Positions 49,472-57,802 of a stretch of 64,000 nt of DNA are shown here, piece by piece. The notes below the pieces were generated by a model. The model saw only the letters and a program-made list of their open reading frames with translations, searched no databases and was not told where the DNA came from. Where the stretch lies: NCBI RefSeq assembly GCF_004803755.1, contig NZ_CP032311.1:5668001-5732000 (forward strand), given 5' to 3'. Position numbers and translations under genes: made by a program. Numbering within the stretch: the stretch's first letter is position 1; each line of letters starts with the position of its first letter. Source of the stretch: Pseudomonas sp. DG56-2 (GTDB lineage Bacteria; Pseudomonadota; Gammaproteobacteria; Pseudomonadales; Pseudomonadaceae).

Positions 49472-49490
49472 CATGGCTAAAGACTTTCAA

Positions 49491-51161
49491 TCAGCTATCC
49501 AGCGCCTTGTACTTCTCGCGCAGGTGGTTACGAATCCATACCGCCGAAAGGTTGAGCGTGGCGATGACCAGCACCAGCAGCAACGCGGTGGCGTACACCA
49601 ACGGCCGCGCGGCCTCGACGTTAGGACTCTGGAAGCCAACGTCATAAATGTGGAAGCCCAGGTGCATGATCTTCTGGTCCAGGTGCAGATACGGGTAGTT
49701 ACCGTCGACTGGCAACGATGGCGCCAGCTTCACTACACCCACCAGCATCAGCGGCGCCACCTCACCGGCAGCACGCGCCACGGCGAGAATCATCCCGGTC
49801 ATCATCGCCGGGCTGGCCATGGGTAGCACGATCTTCCACAGGGTCTCGGCCTTGGTCGCACCGAGCGCCAGCGAGCCTTCGCGCACTGTGCGAGGGATAC
49901 GCGCCAAGCCTTCTTCAGTGGCCACGATTACCACCGGCACCGCCAGCAAGGCCAGGGTCAGCGAGGCCCAGAGCAGGCCTGGAGTCCCCAGCGTTGGGGC
50001 TGGCAATGCTTCAGGGAAGAACAAACGGTCGAGCGAGCCACCCAATACATAGACGAAGAAGCCCAGGCCGAACACACCGTAGACAATTGCCGGTACGCCA
50101 GCCAGGTTGTTCACTGCAATACGGATCAGGCGAGTTACCGGACCCTGGCGAGCGTATTCCCGCAGGTAGACCGCAGCCAGCACACCAAAGGGCGTGACGA
50201 TCACGGCCATAATCAGGGTCATCATCACCGTACCGAAGATAGCCGGGAAGATCCCGCCTTCAGTGTTGGCTTCACGCGGGTCGTCACTGAGGAATTCCCA
50301 GACCTTGGCGAAGTACACACCGAGCTTGGTGAAGCTGCCCATGGCGTTCGGCTGGTAGGCGTGAACCACCTTGTCCAGGCTGATCTCGATTTCACGACCA
50401 TTGCCGTCTTTGACGACCAAGCTGTCGCGACCGAAGTCCTGATGCAGGCTGCCCAAACGCTCTTCAATCGCTTTGTAGCGGTTGTTCAGCTCGGCGCGTT
50501 CGGCGTCCATGTCTGCCTGGGCGGCGGCATCGAGCTTGCCATTTAGTTCCAGCTTGCGAGCGTGCAAACGCAAGCGCTCAAGGCCGTAGTTAATGGCACC
50601 AATGTCCTTCTTCTCAAGCTTTTGCAGCTCGCCCGCCAGCTTATCGGCACGCTTCAGGCGCGTCTGCAGTTCAGACCAGGCAGCCTGGCCTTCGGCGACG
50701 ACCTTGCCGTTTTCCTTGACGCTCACCAGATAACCGTAAAAGTTACCCCACTCGCGTCGCTCAAGGGCAATCAGCTCCGCTGGTGTCTTCTGGTCAGTCA
50801 GCCAATCGCCTACTACCCAGGTGAAGTCACTGCCATTGAGGTCGCGGTTACCGACCTTGATCAACTCACGCGTCATGAACTCCGGGCCATTTTCAGGAAC
50901 CGGCAAGCCAGCTCCTTTCAAACGCGCCAGAGGCACTTCTTCTTTCTGTACGACTTCACCGACCACTACATGGTCAGGCTGACCCGGGACCTTATAGGTT
51001 GCCTGGATCAGGTCGGCCGGCCAGAAGTGGCCCAGGCCGCGCACGGCGATCACGGAGAGCAGACCGATGGTCATGATCACCGCGATGGCGACCGCGCCAC
51101 CGCTGACCCAGACGCCAGGGGCGCCGCTCTTGAACCAGCTTTTGAGGGAATCCTTTTTCAC
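49491..51161 (-). CDS. pstA: Phosphate ABC transporter permease PstA with an extended N-terminal module
   Basis: A 556-residue permease, far longer than the about 300 of E. coli PstA. After one N-terminal helix comes a soluble region of about 240 residues, including a charged helix-rich stretch (about 155-240) with the look of a coiled coil (ELQKLEKKDIGAINYGLERL). The permease domain follows, with REGSLALGATKAETLWKIVLP matching the BPD_transp_1 EAA loop. With PstC it forms the phosphate channel. Long PstA is known in pseudomonads; the added part may be a periplasmic sensor or clamp. Confidence 0.92.
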   Translation of the reverse strand: MKKDSLKSWFKSGAPGVWVSGGAVAIAVIMTIGLLSVIAVRGLGHFWPADLIQATYKVPGQPDHVVVGEVVQKEEVPLARLKGAGLPVPENGPEFMTRELIKVGNRDLNGSDFTWVVGDWLTDQKTPAELIALERREWGNFYGYLVSVKENGKVVAEGQAAWSELQTRLKRADKLAGELQKLEKKDIGAINYGLERLRLHARKLELNGKLDAAAQADMDAERAELNNRYKAIEERLGSLHQDFGRDSLVVKDGNGREIEISLDKVVHAYQPNAMGSFTKLGVYFAKVWEFLSDDPREANTEGGIFPAIFGTVMMTLIMAVIVTPFGVLAAVYLREYARQGPVTRLIRIAVNNLAGVPAIVYGVFGLGFFVYVLGGSLDRLFFPEALPAPTLGTPGLLWASLTLALLAVPVVIVATEEGLARIPRTVREGSLALGATKAETLWKIVLPMASPAMMTGMILAVARAAGEVAPLMLVGVVKLAPSLPVDGNYPYLHLDQKIMHLGFHIYDVGFQSPNVEAARPLVYATALLLVLVIATLNLSAVWIRNHLREKYKALDS

Positions 51162-51178
51162 GGATCTCTACCTTTCTA

Positions 51179-53467
51179 TCAAAGCGACGAGTATTTCTTG
51201 CGCAGACGCTGGCGAATCAGCTCGGCCAAGGTGTTCATCACGAAGGTGAACATCAACAACACCAGCGCGGCGAGGAACAGCACACGATAGTGACTGCCAC
51301 CAACTTCCGACTCCGGCATCTCGACCGCAACGTTGGCCGCCAGGGTACGCATACCTTCAAACAGGTTCATTTCCATGACCGGCGTGTTGCCGGTAGCCAT
51401 CAGCACGATCATGGTTTCACCAACAGCGCGGCCCATACCGATCATCAGCGCTGAGAAGATACCCGGGCTGGCGGTGAGAATGACCACACGGGTCAGGGTC
51501 TGCCATGGCGTCGCACCCAATGCCAGCGAGCCCAGGGTCAGACTGCGCGGCACACTGAACACGGCGTCTTCAGCGATCGAATAAATGTTTGGAATGACCG
51601 CAAAGCCCATGGCGATACCCACTACCAAGGCGTTGCGCTGGTCGTAGGTGATACCCAGGTCATTGGTGATCCACAGGCGCATGTCCCCCCCGAAGAACCA
51701 GGTCTCCAGCAGCGGGCTCATGTACAAGGCGAACCAACCAGTGAGCAGAATCACCGGGATCAGAATCGCAGCTTCCCAACCATCCGGGACCCGCAGGCGG
51801 ATCGACTCAGGCAAGCGGCTCCAACTGAAACCTGCGACCAGAATGCCAATCGGCATCAGCAGGAACAGACTGAACACGCCCGGCAGGTGTCCTTCCAGGT
51901 AAGGCGCCAGGAACAGACCAGCGAAGAAACCGAGAATAACCGTCGGCATCGCCTCCATCAGCTCGATTACCGGCTTGACCTTGCGGCGCATGCCCGGGGC
52001 CATGAAGTAGGCCGTGTAGATAGCGGCCGCGATGGCCAGCGGAGCGGCCAGGATCATGGCGTAGAACGCAGCCTTCAACGTACCGAAGGTCAGCGGCGAA
52101 AGGCTCAGCTTGGGTTCAAAGTCGGTGTTCGAGGCGGTCGACTGCCAGACATACTTCGGCTCGTCATAGTTCTCGTACCAGACCTTGCTCCACAACGCGC
52201 TCCAGGAGACTTCCGGGTGCGGGTTCTTCAACGACAGTGGCAGCAGCTTGCCGCCTTCTTCGATAATGATGCGGTTGGCCCGAGGCGACAGCGCGAGAAT
52301 ACCCGCACCTTCAGCTACCGGCTCAACCAACAGGGTACGGTGCGCAGTGCTGTGGAACACGCCGAGTTCACCGCTGGCATCCAGGGCCACGAAACCCTTA
52401 CGACGCTCTTCGGCATCGATCTGCACGATCGGCGCCTTGCCCATCTGGAACTCGCGAATACGCTTGAAGCGCTGCTCGCCATCGGGATCACGGGCCATGA
52501 ACCATTGGGCCAGACCACCTTTGGAGTCGCCGATGATCAAAGAGATACCGCCCACCAACTGAGCGCTGGCGGTAACTTCGGCATCACCGTCATCAAGCAG
52601 CTTGTAACGGCCATTGAGGCTCTTGTCCCGCAGGCTGAATACGTCCGCCTGAGCCCGCCCATTGATCACATACAGCCACTGCTGGCGCGGATCGATGAAG
52701 ATCGCCTTGACCGGCTCGGTCATCTGCGGCAGGTCGATACGGTTCTGCTCGCTGGTGACTTCGCCAGTCATCATGTTTTCTTCGCGGCTCAGCGATACCA
52801 CTTGCAAGTGCGCCCCGGTGGAACCGGCAACCACCAGGGTTTCGCCGTTCACATTGAGGCTCACGTGTTCCAGCGCACGGCCCTGCTCATCGAGTACAAA
52901 CGGCTCCTGGCCATAGGGATAGTCGATAGCGGGGGTGATGGTTTTCTTGTTGTCCGGGTAGGTGATCTTGTAGCTGTGGCTGAATGCCAACGCCTGTCCA
53001 TTGGACAAGCCCAGCACCACCAGCGGATTACCCGGCTGATCGTTACCGATCGAGGTCACCTGGGTGCCAGCAGGCAGAGGCAGCTCTACGCGCTTGAGCT
53101 CGGCACCGGTCTTGGTGTCGAAGAACAGCGCCTGGCCCTTGTCGGACACACGCATGCCGACCAGGTTTTGCTCTTCCAGAGCGATCATCAGCGGCTTGCC
53201 GGCATCCTGGCTCAACCAGGTAGGCTCCAGCGCCTTCTTGCTGGTCAGTGTGGCGCCCTGGAACAGGGGCACGACCACATAGGCCAAGTAAAAGAAGATC
53301 AAGGTGATCGCTGCCAGCACGGCAAGCCCGCCCACCAGTACATACCAGCGAGTCAGGCGATCCTTGAACGCGCGCATACGGCGCTTGCGTTGCAATTCGG
53401 GCGTATTGAAATCAATCCGCACGGGGGGAGAATTTTGGGTCATGGTGGAGTTGGCCAGATCATTCAT
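51179..53467 (-). CDS. pstC: Phosphate ABC transporter permease PstC with an extended periplasmic domain
   Basis: A 762-residue permease. The first helix (about 41-65) is followed by roughly 380 residues of soluble sequence with repeated short strand-turn-strand units (such as GLSNGQALAFSHSY, LYVINGRAQADVFSL), suggesting a beta-propeller-like fold, before the permease domain (about 450-762) with the EAA loop (GSLALGATPWQTLTRVVI). E. coli PstC is about 319 residues, so more than half is extra. ATG 53467 is used; GTG 53473 is in frame. A Pho-box array lies just upstream, so it may have its own promoter. Confidence 0.92.
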   Translation of the reverse strand: MNDLANSTMTQNSPPVRIDFNTPELQRKRRMRAFKDRLTRWYVLVGGLAVLAAITLIFFYLAYVVVPLFQGATLTSKKALEPTWLSQDAGKPLMIALEEQNLVGMRVSDKGQALFFDTKTGAELKRVELPLPAGTQVTSIGNDQPGNPLVVLGLSNGQALAFSHSYKITYPDNKKTITPAIDYPYGQEPFVLDEQGRALEHVSLNVNGETLVVAGSTGAHLQVVSLSREENMMTGEVTSEQNRIDLPQMTEPVKAIFIDPRQQWLYVINGRAQADVFSLRDKSLNGRYKLLDDGDAEVTASAQLVGGISLIIGDSKGGLAQWFMARDPDGEQRFKRIREFQMGKAPIVQIDAEERRKGFVALDASGELGVFHSTAHRTLLVEPVAEGAGILALSPRANRIIIEEGGKLLPLSLKNPHPEVSWSALWSKVWYENYDEPKYVWQSTASNTDFEPKLSLSPLTFGTLKAAFYAMILAAPLAIAAAIYTAYFMAPGMRRKVKPVIELMEAMPTVILGFFAGLFLAPYLEGHLPGVFSLFLLMPIGILVAGFSWSRLPESIRLRVPDGWEAAILIPVILLTGWFALYMSPLLETWFFGGDMRLWITNDLGITYDQRNALVVGIAMGFAVIPNIYSIAEDAVFSVPRSLTLGSLALGATPWQTLTRVVILTASPGIFSALMIGMGRAVGETMIVLMATGNTPVMEMNLFEGMRTLAANVAVEMPESEVGGSHYRVLFLAALVLLMFTFVMNTLAELIRQRLRKKYSSL

Positions 53468-53489
53468 GCGCACACCCTAGCGGTCCCGT

Positions 53490-53518
53490 ATTACAAAAAC
53501 ATGACAGTGCAGTGACGC
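53490..53518 (-). promoter_or_regulatory. Pho-box array directly upstream of pstC
   Basis: On the minus strand three heptamers are spaced at 11 bases: GCGTCAC-TGCA-CTGTCAT-GTTT-TTGTAAT. The middle one is an exact PhoB consensus half-site. The array ends 22 bp before the pstC ATG, which leaves room for only a very short 5' leader. Confidence 0.6.
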
Positions 53519-53571
53519 AAAAAAGCCCGCCGCTCAGGGATGCTGGCAACGGACTCGCAATTTGCAGCGGG
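53519..53571 (-). terminator. Putative terminator after pstS
   Basis: On the minus strand CCCGCTGC pairs (one G-T) with GCGGCGGG across a 30-base loop, followed by six T at 53519-53524. It sits between pstS and the pstC Pho-box array and would limit readthrough from pstS. Confidence 0.5.
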
Positions 53572-53605
53572 ATCTGGTCATTCCCAGACCCCGCCTAGCT
53601 CACTC

Positions 53606-54607
53606 TTAGTTTGCTGCGACGCCTTTGGCGGCGTGGTTCAGACCCAGGTCCGCCAGGGCTTTTTCAGCCACTTTGGCAGGCAGTGGGATGTAACCGTCTT
53701 TCACTACCACCTGCTGGCCTGCCTGCGACAGAACCAGTTTGACGAACTCGGCTTCCAGCGGGGCCAGAGGCTTGTTCGGCGCTTTGTTTACGTAGACGTA
53801 GAGGAAGCGCGACAGCGGGTAGGTGCCGTTCAGAGCGTTGGCTTCGTTGTCTTCAACGAATGCGCCGCCGTCTTTCTTGGCCAGAGGCACAGTCTTGACG
53901 CTGGCAGTCTTGTAACCGATACCCGAGTAACCGATACCGTTCAGCGAGCTGCTGATCGACTGCACCACCGAAGCCGAGCCCGGTTGTTCGTTGACGTTAG
54001 GCTTGAAGTCGCCTTTGCACAGGGCTTCTTCCTTGAAGTAGCCGTAGGTGCCGGATACCGAGTTACGACCGAATAGTTGCACTGGCTTGTTGGCGAGGTC
54101 GCCGGTCACACCCAGGTCACCCCAGGTTTTAACGTCAGCTTTAGCACCGCACAGGCGGGTCGACGAGAAGATCGCATCGACCTGGGCCATGGTCAGGCCT
54201 TTGATCGGATTGTCCTTGTGGACGAATACAGCCAGTGCGTCGACAGCAACCGGAATAGCAGTTGGCTTGTAGCCATACTTCTGTTCGAACGCCTGCAGCT
54301 CGACGTCCTTCATTTTACGGCTCATCGGGCCGAGGTTGGCGGTGCCTTCAGTCAGCGCAGGTGGCGCAGTCGAGGAACCAGCAGCCTGGATCTGAATATT
54401 TACGTTCGGGTATTCCTTCTTGTAGGCCTCAGCCCACAGGGTCATAAGGTTCGCCAGGGTATCGGAACCGACGCTGGAGAGGTTGCCCGACACACCAGTG
54501 GTCTTGGTGTAGGTCGGAATAGCAGGGTCAACAGCGGCAACCGCATTGGCGGTGGCAACGCCAGCGGCGACGAAAGTCAGGGCCGCCATCAAACGCTTCA
54601 GTTTCAT
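53606..54607 (-). CDS. pstS: Phosphate ABC transporter periplasmic binding protein PstS
   Basis: A 333-residue secreted protein with a signal peptide cut near ATANAVA, then the PstS body: [41 protein letters not shown] and [19 protein letters not shown]. The Ser-Gly and Arg-Asp segments fit phosphate-binding residues. It captures phosphate for PstCAB and is highly induced in starvation. It leads the pst genes and has a three-repeat Pho box upstream. A terminator separates it from pstC. Confidence 0.96.
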   Translation of the reverse strand: MKLKRLMAALTFVAAGVATANAVAAVDPAIPTYTKTTGVSGNLSSVGSDTLANLMTLWAEAYKKEYPNVNIQIQAAGSSTAPPALTEGTANLGPMSRKMKDVELQAFEQKYGYKPTAIPVAVDALAVFVHKDNPIKGLTMAQVDAIFSSTRLCGAKADVKTWGDLGVTGDLANKPVQLFGRNSVSGTYGYFKEEALCKGDFKPNVNEQPGSASVVQSISSSLNGIGYSGIGYKTASVKTVPLAKKDGGAFVEDNEANALNGTYPLSRFLYVYVNKAPNKPLAPLEAEFVKLVLSQAGQQVVVKDGYIPLPAKVAEKALADLGLNHAAKGVAAN

Positions 54608-54666
54608 GCCTTGCTCCTAGCAGGAATTGGGGTGAGATGGATCGGGCCCAAGTATCTGCAGGCCGT

Positions 54667-54695
54667 ATGAACACTCTATGAATGGAATGTGACAA
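54667..54695 (-). promoter_or_regulatory. Pho-box array upstream of pstS
   Basis: On the minus strand three heptamers lie 11 bases apart: TTGTCAC-ATTC-CATTCAT-AGAG-TGTTCAT, a close match to tandem PhoB sites. It ends 59 bp before the pstS ATG, a typical distance. Confidence 0.6.
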
Positions 54696-54700
54696 TTAGA

Positions 54701-54737
54701 TGAAAGGCCATCACCGGAGATCGATGATGGCCTTTCA
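54701..54737 (-). terminator. Hairpin between the MFS gene and the pstS promoter
   Basis: A perfect 13-bp inverted repeat (TGAAAGGCCATCA, complement at 54725-54737) with an 11-base loop. It lies 31 bp beyond the MFS stop and next to the Pho-box array; it likely ends the MFS transcript and insulates pstS, although the T-run is short. Confidence 0.65.
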
Positions 54738-54767
54738 AAATGTTGCGAGAGCTGTGTTAGAACGGCT

Positions 54768-56057
54768 TCAGCGTTTTTTGGTCAGCAGATAGATGCCAAC
54801 CAGCAGACCGATGGCGCAGATACCGGCCACATAGTAGGCCGGAGCCATAGGGCTGAATTTGAGCAACGCCGTTACCACCATCGGCGTCAGGCCGCCGAAG
54901 ATCGCGTAGGCCATGTTGTAGGAAAAAGACAGGCCACTGAAACGTACCGCAGGCGGGAAAGCCTTGACCATGACATACGGAACCGCACCCACGATGCCCA
55001 CACACAGCCCAGTCAAGGCGTACAGCGGGAACATCCATTCTGAATGGGTTGGCAGGGTGTGATAGAAGGTCCAGGAGGACGCCAGCAACATCAGACTACC
55101 GACGACGAATACCCGTCCAGCCCCTATACGGTCAGCCAGCGCACCGGTACCTATGCAGCCCAGGCTGAGCAAGACAATCGCCATGCTGTTAGCCTTCAGC
55201 GAATCGAGCGGGGTGATGTGATAAAGGCTCTGCAGCAACGCAGGCGTCATCAGGATGACCACGACAATGCCGGCTGATAACAACCAGGTCAGCAACATCG
55301 AAAGAACAATGGCGCCTCGGTGATCACGCAACACTGCCCGCAGCGGTACTTCCTCAGCCAGTGCCTTGCGTGCCTGCATTTCGGCAAAGACGGGGGTTTC
55401 ATGTAGCCAACGACGCAGGTAGACCGCGAACAATCCGAACACACCACCCAGCAGGAATGGAATACGCCAGGCGTAGTCCGCTACTTCCTCGGTGGTGTAA
55501 ATCGTGTTGATCAGGGTTGCCACCAGGGAGCCAAGGAGGATCCCGGCCGTTAGCCCAGCGGTCAGCGTGCCGCAGGCATAACCTGTATTACGTGCCGGCA
55601 CATGTTCGGACACAAATACCCACGCGCCTGGCACTTCACCGCCAATCGCCGCACCTTGGATCACCCGCATCAGCAAAAGCAGGAACGGCGCCATCACACC
55701 TATCTGCGCATACGTTGGCAGCAGACCCATGATCAGCGTGGGTACGGCCATCATGAAAATGCTCAACGTGAACATTTTCTTGCGCCCCAGCAGGTCGCCA
55801 AAGTGGGCCATGACAATGCCGCCCAGCGGGCGCGCCAAGTAGCCGGCGGCAAAAATGCCAAACGTTTGCATCAAGCGCAGCCAATCCGGCATGTCGGCAG
55901 GAAAGAACAACTGGCCGACGACGGTGGCGAAGAATACGAAAATGATGAAATCGTAGAACTCCAGTGCCCCGCCCAAAGCGGAAAGCGACAGGGTCTTATA
56001 GTCACTGCGGGTGAGCGGCCTCGAAGGCTGCGCGATACTACCGGGCACGGAGGTCAT
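54768..56057 (-). CDS. MHS-type MFS transporter
   Basis: A 429-residue transporter of the metabolite:H+ symporter group: LGGALEFYDFIIFVFFATVV in helix 1, the loop GDLLGRKKMF and the GGEVPGAWVFVSEH stretch. Members carry osmolytes, dicarboxylates or sugar acids; the substrate here is unknown. I recall it next to pstS in pseudomonad chromosomes. The 5' side is 364 bp away from the thioesterase on the other strand. Confidence 0.9.
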   Translation of the reverse strand: MTSVPGSIAQPSRPLTRSDYKTLSLSALGGALEFYDFIIFVFFATVVGQLFFPADMPDWLRLMQTFGIFAAGYLARPLGGIVMAHFGDLLGRKKMFTLSIFMMAVPTLIMGLLPTYAQIGVMAPFLLLLMRVIQGAAIGGEVPGAWVFVSEHVPARNTGYACGTLTAGLTAGILLGSLVATLINTIYTTEEVADYAWRIPFLLGGVFGLFAVYLRRWLHETPVFAEMQARKALAEEVPLRAVLRDHRGAIVLSMLLTWLLSAGIVVVILMTPALLQSLYHITPLDSLKANSMAIVLLSLGCIGTGALADRIGAGRVFVVGSLMLLASSWTFYHTLPTHSEWMFPLYALTGLCVGIVGAVPYVMVKAFPPAVRFSGLSFSYNMAYAIFGGLTPMVVTALLKFSPMAPAYYVAGICAIGLLVGIYLLTKKR

Positions 56058-56421
56058 GGATATCTCTTATAGGTCTTTCTTATGTTCAGGCCAGCTACGA
56101 CGCGGCTTTCGGCCTGGGAAGCATCGAACCATAGCAAATTGCTGGAAAAAGCACATAGCAGTACAAATTCAATACAAGTTTAATGACTGCACGGTCGTCG
56201 CTGCGCTGTCGGCTCTATATACTGGCCGCCTGTAGAAGGGTTGGATGTCATGAAGGATGTTGTGCGAAAACGCAGCTAGATGTGCTTAGTCGGTTTCGCA
56301 GAGTTTCCCTTCGCCGCCTGGCAAAGCGAAAGCAGCGTATTATGGTTGTGCTGAATCGTTTTTCGAGGCGTCTGTGTTAGCGCCAACCAACGAAGCGTCA
56401 CGGGTCAGAGGCACCCCCGGC
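56058..56421. other. Intergenic region between the MFS and thioesterase genes
   Basis: A 364-bp gap. On the plus strand I see TATACT at about 56218 as a possible -10, two tiny ORFs (ATG 56251, nine codons, MKDVVRKRS; ATG 56342, twelve codons, MVVLNRFSRRLC) and weak hairpins around TTTCGC/GCGAAA. None has strong evidence. It may hold a leader or small RNA, or nothing but promoters. Confidence 0.3.
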
Positions 56422-56823
56422 ATGATTGAACTCGAACAAGAAGATCCTATCCCGCAAGGCGACCTGGCCTTGCAGATCACCGCACTACCGCGTGAAACCA
56501 ATGGTTTTGGCGATATATTCGGCGGCTGGCTAGTCGCGCAAATGGACTTGGCCGGCACGGCCATGGCCAGCCGAGTCGCTGGTGGCCGGGTAGCAACCGT
56601 GGCTATCGACCGCATGGCCTTCCTGGTACCTGTGGCCGTGGGTGCACAATTGTCTTTCTATACCCAGACCCTGGAAATCGGCCGTAGCTCGATCCAGATG
56701 ATGGTCGAGGTGTGGAGCGACGATCCGCTGTCCAGTGAATGGCGCAAGGTTACCGAAGCGGTCTTCGTGTTTGTCGCCATCGATGGCAGCGGCCGCACTC
56801 GCTCGGTTCCTCCTCGTCGCTGA
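56422..56823 (+). CDS. Acyl-CoA thioesterase (YciA-like hot-dog protein)
   Basis: A 133-residue single hot-dog domain: ALPRETNGFGDIFGGWLVAQMDLAGT (too long to cite in full), in which the Asn-x-x-x-Asp and the Asp of the long helix correspond to the catalytic residues of YciA. It hydrolyses acyl-CoA. I chose ATG 56422 (MIELEQEDPIPQG), giving the usual length; a GTG at 56374 could add 16 residues. It stands alone before the mutarotase. Confidence 0.88.
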   Translation: MIELEQEDPIPQGDLALQITALPRETNGFGDIFGGWLVAQMDLAGTAMASRVAGGRVATVAIDRMAFLVPVAVGAQLSFYTQTLEIGRSSIQMMVEVWSDDPLSSEWRKVTEAVFVFVAIDGSGRTRSVPPRR

Positions 56824-56895
56824 CACGGCTGCGCGGTAAACTCGACGGAATGCAAACGGTCCAAAACCGTACGGCAAACCAATGAGATCAAGCGC

Positions 56896-57792
56896 ATGTC
56901 CACACCCAAGGTCGAATCCGAACAGCATGGCGAGCTTAACTGCTGGCGTATCACCAGCAGCCATGCCGAACTGCTGGTCGCCCAGCAGGGCGCGCAAGTT
57001 CTGAGCTATCAGCGGCTCGGTGAGCCGCCTTTGCTGTGGCTCAGCGAACAAGCCATTTTCAAACAGGGCAAATCTGTGCGTGCCGGAGTACCGGTATGCT
57101 GGCCCTGGTTTGGCAATCTCAAGCGCAACCCTGCTACGGTGCAAGCCATGTATGGTGCCGAGGAGGGGCCAGCTCATGGCTTGGTTCGTGGTCGCGACTG
57201 GCAACTGCTCGGTATCGACAGCAGTGGCGAAAGTGTTCGTGTCGAATTCACATTGCCAGCCACTCAGGGCGATCTTCCCGACTGGCCGCACAACGTCGAG
57301 CTCACGTTGGCCATCGTCATGGGCGAGCAACTGACCGTCACCCTCTCCAGCTATAACCTGGACAACGCTCCAGTCACCCTCAGCCAGGCACTGCATAGCT
57401 ACTTTGCCGTCAGCGATGTGCGCCAGGTACTGGTCGAAGGCGTTGACGACCTGAGCTACATCGAAACCCTGGCGGATTGGCAACAACGCACACAACAAGG
57501 CACGCTAGGTTTTGCCGGTGAAACCGACCGCATCTATTTGCAGAGCCCTGAGCAACTGCACATTGTCGATCCGGCATGGCACCGGCGCATTACCTTGACC
57601 AGCAGCGGTTCGCGCTCGGCGGTGATCTGGAACCCCTGGACTGACCGCGCTGCGGAACTGGCTGACATGGCCAACGATGGCTGGCAACGCATGCTATGTA
57701 TCGAGACCGCCAATGTGTGGGACGACATTGTGACACTCGCACCGGGAGCAACACATTCCCTGAGCCTGTGCATCAGCAGCGAACCGCTCTAG
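56896..57792 (+). CDS. D-hexose-6-phosphate mutarotase (YeaD-like aldose 1-epimerase)
   Basis: A 298-residue galactose-mutarotase-fold protein of the YeaD group: FKQGKSVRAGVPVCWPWFGN, AHGLVRGRDWQLL with one His, QALHSYFAVSDV with the second, and the catalytic Glu in CIETANVWDD. It interconverts anomers of hexose-6-phosphates. The 72-bp spacer upstream carries no recognised promoter. It is convergent with the subtilase gene, which begins 10 bp after. Confidence 0.93.
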   Translation: MSTPKVESEQHGELNCWRITSSHAELLVAQQGAQVLSYQRLGEPPLLWLSEQAIFKQGKSVRAGVPVCWPWFGNLKRNPATVQAMYGAEEGPAHGLVRGRDWQLLGIDSSGESVRVEFTLPATQGDLPDWPHNVELTLAIVMGEQLTVTLSSYNLDNAPVTLSQALHSYFAVSDVRQVLVEGVDDLSYIETLADWQQRTQQGTLGFAGETDRIYLQSPEQLHIVDPAWHRRITLTSSGSRSAVIWNPWTDRAAELADMANDGWQRMLCIETANVWDDIVTLAPGATHSLSLCISSEPL

Positions 57793-57802
57793 GACAATAA
57801 CC

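Noticed and set aside
51887..53515. A 542-codon open frame antisense to pstC
   Set aside because: Shadow frame; the pstC frame has family motifs and conserved length.
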